Assembly: GCA_023630585.1 (NCBI GenBank)
Contig: CM042562.1
Span: forward strand, 11,297,184-11,361,183
Direction: 5' to 3'
Length of the DNA: 64,000 nt
Source: Cranoglanis bouderius
Lineage: Eukaryota; Chordata; Actinopteri; Siluriformes; Cranoglanididae
This document shows, piece by piece, positions 24,881-64,000 of this stretch. Below the pieces are notes generated by a model. The model did not search any database. It was not told where the DNA came from and saw only the letters and a program-made list of their open reading frames with translations. Numbering within the stretch: position 1 is the first letter of the stretch; each line of letters starts with the position of its first letter. The translations under genes were made by a program, and so were the position numbers.

Positions 24881-25192
24881 TTATACCAGAGACATTAATT
24901 TATCCCCAGTGTTAATGCTGTGCACCAAAATTAGCTTTGCAGTATCCTCATTTAGCTTCTCTCTTTATTCCCTTTGGATGCAAGTGCTGACATTTTCCTG
25001 GATTTTTAAAGCTTAATGGGATTCTTAAAGGTTTTCTGTCAAGATTAAAGAATGCACATCCTTTCGCGTTTGCAGTTCTCTTTTGAGAAATTTATTTGAA
25101 ACACAGTTATTTTACATTAAAAAATAAAATAAAACAAATCAAATACAACCCGAGGGTTTTGGCTTTCAGTTCCATTACGTAGGGTGTGTGTA

Positions 25193-25270
<78 letters not shown>
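25193..25270. repeat. (TG)n(AG)n microsatellite
   Basis: TG dinucleotides pass into AG dinucleotides with few interruptions. Confidence 0.93.
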
Positions 25271-25274
<4 letters not shown>

Positions 25275-26035
25275 CAGGCACTGGTATTTGTGCCATAGGG
25301 AACCAAATGAGAGTGAATGTAAACAGTGAGGGGGAAAGATTTGAATGTAACACCTCCATTCCACCAGGCTTCCAAAGGGAAGCAGCTTCCAGCACCACCT
25401 GCTTAGCAGGGAAAGGAGAGCACGCTTCAGTTTAAGACTCCTTGAATTCCACACGCAAGAAGTCACACAGAGCAGAGTCCAAAGATCAGCAGGATTAAAA
25501 ACTCCACTGGAGAGAGACAGAGAGAGACAGAGAGAAAGAGAGCACCATATTCCTCTAGTTGTAGGTCCCAAATGAGACGCTTGAGTTGAAGCTGTGAGAT
25601 CAGCTTTAGTCTTATATGATCACTGGCCTTCCCGATCACACAAGCTGCTTACGGATCTGTCAGTTGATCTCGATTACAGAAGGCAGAAAGCAGTCTGGAA
25701 ACCTGTGAACTAAATAACAAAAAGAACATCTCATTGGAAAAAAAGATCATGGTGATGAATTTTTTAAAGGTATTTAAAGGAAAACTTCACCCTGAAACAC
25801 ATTTGTGATGTGCTTAGAGATTCTGGTGTTAAATTGCTGGCTGGTGCTGTATTTTCATTATTCCTGTTTCACTATAGCTTCTAAAAATAAAAGAACAAGA
25901 GCTTCTTTTCTCACTTTGATTACACATCTCTGAAAAAAAAAAAATCAGTCAAATTTAGATATAGATATAGTGGATAACAGCAAAGAGTCAAAGATCCAGA
26001 ATGCAATGCAGCACTACAACACAGTCACACTGAGT

Positions 26036-26213
26036 TGCATTTACATTTGGCAGACACCCTTATCCAGAGCAACTTACATTTTTATCTCATTTATACAACT
26101 GAGCATTTGAGGGTTAAGAACCTGACAATGGTAGCTTTGCAATGCTGGGATTTGAACTCATAACCTCCTGATCAGTAATCCAAAGTCTTAACCACTGAGC
26201 TTCCACTATCTGG
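26036..26213 (-). repeat. tRNA-derived SINE, - strand copy
   Basis: Same family as at 1684: ttggcagacacccttatcca, then gggatttgaactcataacct (reversed B box) and taaccactgagcttcc (reversed A box). Lies in the probable jakmip3 3' UTR. Confidence 0.82.
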
Positions 26214-26811
26214 CAGAGACTTGACTTGGCTTATAAATCTAACAGATGATGAGTGCGATGGTTTTACTGGCAGTATTAGCATTAAAGTTGAAGCTTTGGA
26301 AGCTGATCTGTTTGAGCAGAGTGTACAGATGAGGAGGTGAGAGAGCTGGACAGATTAAAGATTAAAGTGCTGCTGCATCACTGTCTTTCGGTAGAGATGA
26401 AGCAACGGGCTAATTCCCACTGACATCACCATCAGCATGTAGTTGAACGACATTGTGGGTAATGTAAGAAATTGTTCCCCAAACTGAAAATAGAGCAACA
26501 TGGTGATGAAATTTTAAACCAAAAAAAAGTACATTAAGAACTTCGTTACAAAGTAAATTTTTGGATGCCATCGAAAATCACATGTTAATAATAAAGATTA
26601 ATATGCAAGTCTTTCAGGGTGTTTTTTTTTTTCTACAGATCAATTTAAAAAAGAACCAACCGGCATTTTAAAATGACAGTGAAAGACCATTGTAAGCATC
26701 TAGGTTTTACACACAAATAAACTTTTCTTCAATGAAGGAGGAAACAATCTTTGAGTTCTATGTGCTAGTTTGGTTGGTACTCACCATTTCTGGTCTGTGG
26801 AATTGGAAGAA

Positions 26812-57490
<30,679 letters not shown>

Positions 57491-58647
57491 CTGTGATAGC
57501 GGAAAGAGGAGAAAGAGGGTTAAACATGTAAGTTGGGCACTTATGTTTCTGGTTTTCTACAAGCAAAATATTTGTAGTAAATACTACATAATTAAATAAG
57601 GTAAATACATTAAAAGTAAATAAATCTTGAAATGAGAAACTGATTTAATATATACACCTGATTTAAGCCATTGCAGAACTATGAATTTAATAACAATGGT
57701 GTGTTTCGCGGACTAAATTTACAGGCATTTCTTATAATAATAATACTGATAATATGGATCCTGAACATGCACATTAAATGTCATGGTACTATGATGAAAA
57801 GCTATATATTTTTATACTGGTTCATTAGTAGCTGAGTACAGAAGAAATAGAGTTTTTTATGCACCATTGTGTATTGTTCAATTGAAATGAACCTGAATCA
57901 GCTTAACTCATATTGTGCCAATGACTGTTATAAATGCTGGTGGATGTAAAATCACAAAAGAAAATCCTTTGAATGCCATGTAAAAAAAAAAAAAAAACAC
58001 CTACAGGTACAGTGGCCCAAATGTCTGATGTTTATTAAGTTTAGAATCTTTTGTTTGATTACACCATAAGTAGTGTTGACAAAGTATAGTATATGTTTAT
58101 AGTATATGCATAATAACTGATGTTTGTTCATAGTCAAGTCCATAAGGACCAACATGAAATAATATCTTTAAATTGAATGTTAAATTATATGTTCCTGGGA
58201 GTTAATTTCGTTCTATAAGTGAGACCGTAACACCCAGTGACCTGAATCTGGTTCATTATAAACATCCTAAATTTATTCTTAAATCTGTAAGAACATATTA
58301 GTTCAGGTTCATATTGGTCAATGTGGACTCATTGTTAGTCATGGACGCAATTAGGAGCAAGGTGTTAATTAATATTAATTATTGTTTAAGCTAGTAAGTG
58401 CTAATTATTTTCTTAATATTCATTACAAATGGTGAATAATGCTGAAATTCAGGGATTGTTAGTGCTAACTAATAATGCAAATAATATTAGGTAAGATGTC
58501 CTGTTACTGAAAATATGAGGAAATGAGAACAGCAATAAAATCGCTCATCTAAAACTCAGTGTAACATGTGACAAGGCCTATCAGTCATCTAACATTTTCA
58601 TCTTGTCCACATGGGACACATGAATCCCACAAAGCCTGCAGAGCTAC

Positions 58648-58857
<210 letters not shown>

Positions 58858-61800
58858 TTTTAAAGCAGCTATACAGAGTAATTGGGATCTGCATGATTTG
58901 TAGCTGAGTAAGGAAATGGAGCTCTCCATAGTGAGAGCAGAACCCGAGGCCGAGCTATCCTATAAGCCTTTAGAGGGGACCAAGTCATCCATCAGATTAA
59001 TTAAGGTCAGAAGAAGAAAAAAAAACAGTCATGGGAAGAGGATAACTGTACTTAGAATGGAGCAGTTTAGCAAATGTATACAGTGAGTGTATACTGTGCA
59101 CTTTCTTGTATTTAGTGGAAAACTCATTAAAAATTTACTATCAGCAGAGATGGTGAACATGGTAGTGATGCAGAAGAACAATAGCAGAAGAACAAAAATG
59201 GATTAACAAAACAAAAACACGTAAATCTGGGTGGAGGATTACATGATTATGGTGCCGTTTAACTTTTATAACTCTAATGAAACATAAATCTAATGAAACT
59301 TGCACAATACTATTCAAAAAATGTTTACTTTTTTCATTTCTCAAGGCTGCATTTTGCTCCTAAACAGTACTAGTGAACAGTAACAGTAGAAGTATTGGGA
59401 TTTAGGGTTTTTTGTTTTGTTTGTTTGTTTTGTTTTGATATTTTAACCATAGAATTAGCAAATCCATGCAAACTTCCATGATAATAGCATAAAAACAATA
59501 AGGGCATTATAATAATTGACTTTAAATGTACTTACTTTCAATCTAAAATTTGTCTAATAGGGTTATATGTTCAATGTGACCTCATCATTCAATATAACAA
59601 TATCACAGATTTTTTTTTAAATGAGATGAAATTAATTTTTTTTTATTTAGCTTAATTTTCTTCTTCCCATGCTGTTTCCTATGTGCTATATATAGTATAT
59701 ATTATTATTATTTATTTGTTTTATTTATGAGAAATATGCACGTATTGTTGTGAAGGACACTTTACTGGTGTTTAAAATGACTTTTATAGTTCCATATTTG
59801 TAAGTGTAATATCTGTAGGACACAAATGGCACCCCAATCATGGAATCTTGAAAAGGGTTCATGGTGAGTGAGATAGCTGGTAACTGGCTAGTGACGTGAA
59901 AACAATAAAAATGGAAGCTATAGAACATTATAGGAAAACTAATACTGAAATACTCTTACCAGACCAGATGGTAAAAAAAAAAAGGTTCCTCTGTCCTGTA
60001 AGTGCCAAAACTAGATTCCAGTCAAAGTGCACTATGGAATCAACTTCCCTTACCAATGAAACATCGCCTCCACTCCACAAGCTATGACTGGAGTCATGCT
60101 GAGGGTGACATGCGCCTCATTTATCACTACCATACATGTTGAGCATTGTTTATTCAGGCGTGAAACAGCAGAGGCATCTCCACCATCTCCAGCTCCTGTC
60201 AGTGCAAACACAATAGCTCCGCTCAGTCTGACTGTCTGGTTTGACAGCAGCACATCCGTAAAACTGTGAGCTTTGTGCTTTCATTACTGTGCAGTTGGAC
60301 TGCTTTTCTGCTGCAGCTCATTATTTCACACTGACTTAGGCAGGCTGAAGTGTAACATACTCAGTGCCAGATCTCTGGATTCAAACTAAAGTCACTGCTG
60401 CTAAAGTAAATATTTATCATGAGAGTCGCTGTAGGATTCTCTGTTACAATATAACAAACAGCATGTTGCCAGACGAATGTTTTTTTACAAACATGAAGCA
60501 AATCTCCAAAAGGCTGAGAAAAGGAAAAATTGCATCAATTGCAGTTGTGTGAATACTCTGAAGAGACTGTGGCAAGATGACAAAACCAAGTTTTCAGTTA
60601 CAGAAATATTGCAAGGGTGTCATTTGCGTTTTCTGGATGGTTAGCTGTTCTACCGTTCTAACACGGGTCTACTCAGAACCTTTTTATACATACAACATAG
60701 ACTCCTTTAAGGGTTTCCCCAGAAGAAACCTTTAAGGTTGGTAAATGGATCCCATTTTTCTCAGTGTGTGGAGGATACAATCACTGCATCATCGTTCAAA
60801 AAACTAATAAAATGTCCTCATTTTATACACTCCTAAAAACTAAAGGTCTATAACTCTTGCATGATCTTCAGTTTGTCCTACTGGCAGAACACAAAGGATG
60901 TATGTAAAACCCCATAACAGTTCCCTACAGGAAGGTATGAAGAGTGCAGATATTTTTCTAGGAGTGTAGATATGCCAACAGTTCCATTTCTGCCAAACAA
61001 AGCAAACATTCTGAATATCTTATGCAGAAATGTAATTTTACATAATCAGGTGGGTGAAAATCTTACTACAATCTGTGGTTCACACTAGTAAACAACCAAG
61101 TGACAGTCAGCTGTTCATTTTCTATGTAACTGTACAAAACAGAACTGTGATACAGGTGACACTGCAAGCAACACTGAAACAACTGGATTGAGATTTTCTC
61201 AATTCTGTGCAATATTATAAACAATATTATAATATATAATTCCAAATGATTGTTTCCGTCCCCTGGAAACAGAACAACATTAGTTCCCCACTCAGTTTAG
61301 CTCTCATTCAACTTAAATTAAAATATTACTTTCACAACTACAAACAATACATGCTTACAAAGCGAATATGAGCATCTTTTGACTTGCTAGAGTGAACACA
61401 AATTTAGAAAATGGCTACTGTTTGTGGGAGCCTGTAAAGTTTCTGTGAAGAAATCTACTCTAATGTGCTTCTCCATTAAAGAGAGTTCCAGGTAGAACCC
61501 GTTCAGGGAGCTTGAAGCCGTGCAGTATCCAAAGAACTCTCAAGGAACCTTTTTTCAGTAAATGTCCAAAATACATCTAATTGTGACGCAATTAGAGACA
61601 TAGTCAAGCCAAAAGATGTGTTTCATATTGAATAAATCAGTAATGATGCCTACTGACTCGAACTACCGACCCATAACCTACCGACCCACCCACACATTCC
61701 ACCTGCATTAACACACAGCAACATTGACAGCGTGAATTGCTAAATGAAATGCTAACAAGCTGCTGGATGTGGTTCACAAATAATTGGCTCATTTCCGCCA

Positions 61801-63159
61801 TATGTGTGTTTCACACAAGGGTCATGGTCTCAGAAACACTTTAATTACAGCCAGATAAATAGCATCTGAGGACATTATTCCACATAATCTACATTTCACT
61901 TTTCAAAGAATCAGATTCACTATGTTGCATAATGCTGGTCAAGGAGAGTGAAAGAAAACTTTAGGACTAAATATAGCGACACTATAAGGGTAGCAAGGAG
62001 ACTTTGTGATGAACAAGTGGCAAATTAAGTATGGCTTATTAGAAAGTGCAAATTAATGAATACAGATAAGACAGAAGTGGGGCACACAATGTACAATGCA
62101 TGCGCATATGCAGCAGTTTATACTATATTATTATAATGTGGCAACATCCATATGCAATAGTTTATGTACGGAATAAAACAAAACAGGAGAAAATAATAAA
62201 CGATTATTATAATTTTTTATTCATTAATCAAAGACACACCATAAATGTAATAATTGATAGCTACAGTTAATATTGTGAAAGCCCACGGAACATGTTAGTT
62301 CCTGTTATCACTTACAGTATGCTATAGCAGCTATAAACAGTCATTACCTTGCCAAGCTCATTTTTGTATCTCTTGGAATTAATAAGTCAAAAAAAGTGCA
62401 GCTTGTCATATTATCAAAGCGCTGATCGCATGATCGTTACCAAATGCTGACACTAAAACAATGAGTCCATAAAGAGCTTTCCTTTATACAGACAGCAAAG
62501 CGTCCTGGAAATGTATGCATTCTGGCTGTGATTGGAATGCAGTACAAAGGGAATTGCATTCACTTCCAACAAAAAGTCATCATTTATTAAAAAAAAAAAA
62601 GGAATGTTCTGCTGATTGTTTTTCACTGATGAGATCAAGTGATTTAAGATCAATGCAAAAGAAGCTTTTGCTTTCTGGTGAAAATCAATAGCTCTATCCT
62701 GAAGCGTTGACATTGGAGACTCCTTCCATAAACGTTAAATACTTGTCTCCTTACAGAAAACTTCACCATATCAATGATTATACATTTCACTTTGTTAAAT
62801 AACAGCATGTTTTTCCGCCCAATCTGGTTATCATTAGCGTTATTATTAGCTGTGGTGTAATGCATCTTAATCAATGCTATAAAATCAGAGTGTGTAATAA
62901 TTAATGTTAATTGTGCCTTAAATCTTTTTTAATCTCTAAATTGTTTTATGTTGCAATTAAATAATGATTGTCTTTCCATTGGATTTTTAATAGGCTTTAT
63001 ATCCAGCTATCATGAGGCTAGAGTCATGGTGGTGTATCAAGGCTCTTATTGATCACTGACACTTTTCCTTGTATTCACTAGTTTTCGAATCGTTTGCCAG
63101 ACAGTTATTGGAGATAATGCACAAACTGCTGTATTAAACATATTCTCTGTCGCTCTCTC

Positions 63160-63162
<3 letters not shown>

Positions 63163-63210
<48 letters not shown>
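63163..63210. repeat. (AC)n microsatellite
   Basis: About 48 bases of nearly pure AC. Confidence 0.95.
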
Positions 63211-63213
<3 letters not shown>

Positions 63214-63637
63214 ACACACGCACAGTGGGATCATAATTTAGATTTTAAATTAAACCATATACAGTCCATATACTAGATATAAATATGAGGAAATGAAAGC
63301 TGAAATTCTGATCTGTCGTCTCATATCCATCTTTAAATCTCAAACCCAAATGACTTCAGTGTATAACGAAAACAATAGAATTGGCCTTGCTGTTCCAGTT
63401 CTTTTGGAGGGGCCTGTATTTCCTCAGGAGTATCACATACTGTATACTGCAGCATTGCCCATATATGCGTAGCCATGCGTTCATGTGTTCACGTACACAC
63501 AACACACGTGAACACACTGTGTATACATGCGAATACACACATGCACATGTACACAGAGCATAAAATAAAAGTTTGCATGACAGAGGACGGGGTGAAATGA
63601 AGGCTCCATAGACATTCTTAATGCCTTACATTATATA

Positions 63638-63639
<2 letters not shown>

Positions 63640-63680
<41 letters not shown>
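63640..63680. repeat. (AC)n microsatellite
   Basis: About 40 bases of nearly pure AC. Confidence 0.94.
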
Positions 63681-63683
<3 letters not shown>

Positions 63684-64000
63684 AACATGCAATGCTATGA
63701 CAATACTGTGCCTTTTTTCATAGTAATAAACACAGTATACTGATATTGGAAAGCACTCAGCTGACACAGCAGGAGAAACTAAGCTCACCTCCTGACATGA
63801 TGCCAGACTTTCTACAGGAATCCGATTAAGGAAGCTTCAAAGACAATGCACAGATAAATGCATGGCTGTAGCCTTACCAATATTACTCCCTATCAATACT
63901 TACATGAATATTCATGAATGTATTATGTATTTAAATATTTATCATTTAAAAATAAATCAGTGAAGGCAAATGAGTTGTTTGCATATGAATCAGTTGCTCA

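Larger units (their letters stand above)
25091..26811 (-). other. jakmip3: probable 3' UTR of jakmip3
   Basis: From the stop codon to a candidate AATAAA (- strand) at 25091-25096. It contains a SINE copy (26036-26213) and a (TG)n(AG)n tract (25193-25270). Extent is inferred; another AATAAA lies at 24964-24969. Confidence 0.35.
58860..63999. other. jakmip3: first large intron of jakmip3, no exon found
   Basis: The missing first coding exon (expected MSK... start) was looked for on the - strand and not found, so it lies beyond 64000. Microsatellites (AC)n at 63163-63210 and 63640-63680. A stretch at about 62330-62960 is repeat-free and rich in homeodomain-type words. Confidence 0.5.

Overview
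This window is a stretch of vertebrate, almost certainly teleost fish, nuclear genome. Evidence: spliced genes with GT/AG introns; several fish Tc1-like transposon families; tRNA-derived SINEs; hAT elements; very many long (AC)n, (AT)n, (GA)n and (GATA/GACA)n tracts. Some repeat families resemble ones I associate with catfishes, but I cannot fix the species. Nothing bacterial, plasmid or CRISPR-like is present. I see no new molecular system; the interest is in gene structure and nested mobile DNA.

Layout. (1) 1-5.2 kb, + strand: the last four exons of a TRIM35-like E3 ubiquitin ligase gene (coiled coil, 23-nt microexon, linker, PRY/SPRY); its RING and B-box exons lie left of the window. (2) 9.0-21.5 kb, - strand: a complete collapsin response mediator protein gene, best matched to dpysl4 (CRMP3). 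All 14 exons of the short isoform were placed and give an open 574-codon frame. A second, upstream first exon of 110 codons encodes the CRMP long-isoform ('A'-type) N terminus. (3) about 25-64 kb, - strand: jakmip3, a neuronal long coiled-coil protein gene. Twenty-one exons (790 codons plus stop) were placed, ending in a separate exon for a hydrophobic C-terminal tail. The first coding exon, about 45 codons, is right of the window. Every one of the 21 exons is a multiple of three and begins in phase 0.

The dpysl4-jakmip3 adjacency in the same orientation matches the DPYSL4-JAKMIP3 pair of human 10q26 and is one of several DPYSL-JAKMIP pairs in vertebrates. Both are neuronal cytoskeleton or membrane-traffic proteins; TRIM35-like genes form expanded families in fish and are probably unrelated neighbours.

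Introns and spacers hold: three copies of one Tc1-like short element (one inserted in a SINE-like repeat beside dpysl4 exon 9); a 1.5-kb Tc1-like element inserted in a tRNA-SINE; two other deleted Tc1-like elements; a fold-back Tc1 derivative; a hAT element with a BED zinc-finger remnant and near-perfect 8-bp target duplication; a 1,774-bp solo LTR with TG...CA ends and a 4-bp ATGT duplication; a nested three-element stack near 54.5-55.9 kb; and a 140-bp-arm inverted repeat around (TA)n/(GT)n in dpysl4 intron 2. Coordinates of exons were set by reading splice sites and reading frame by eye; transposon family names come from recall, not a database search.
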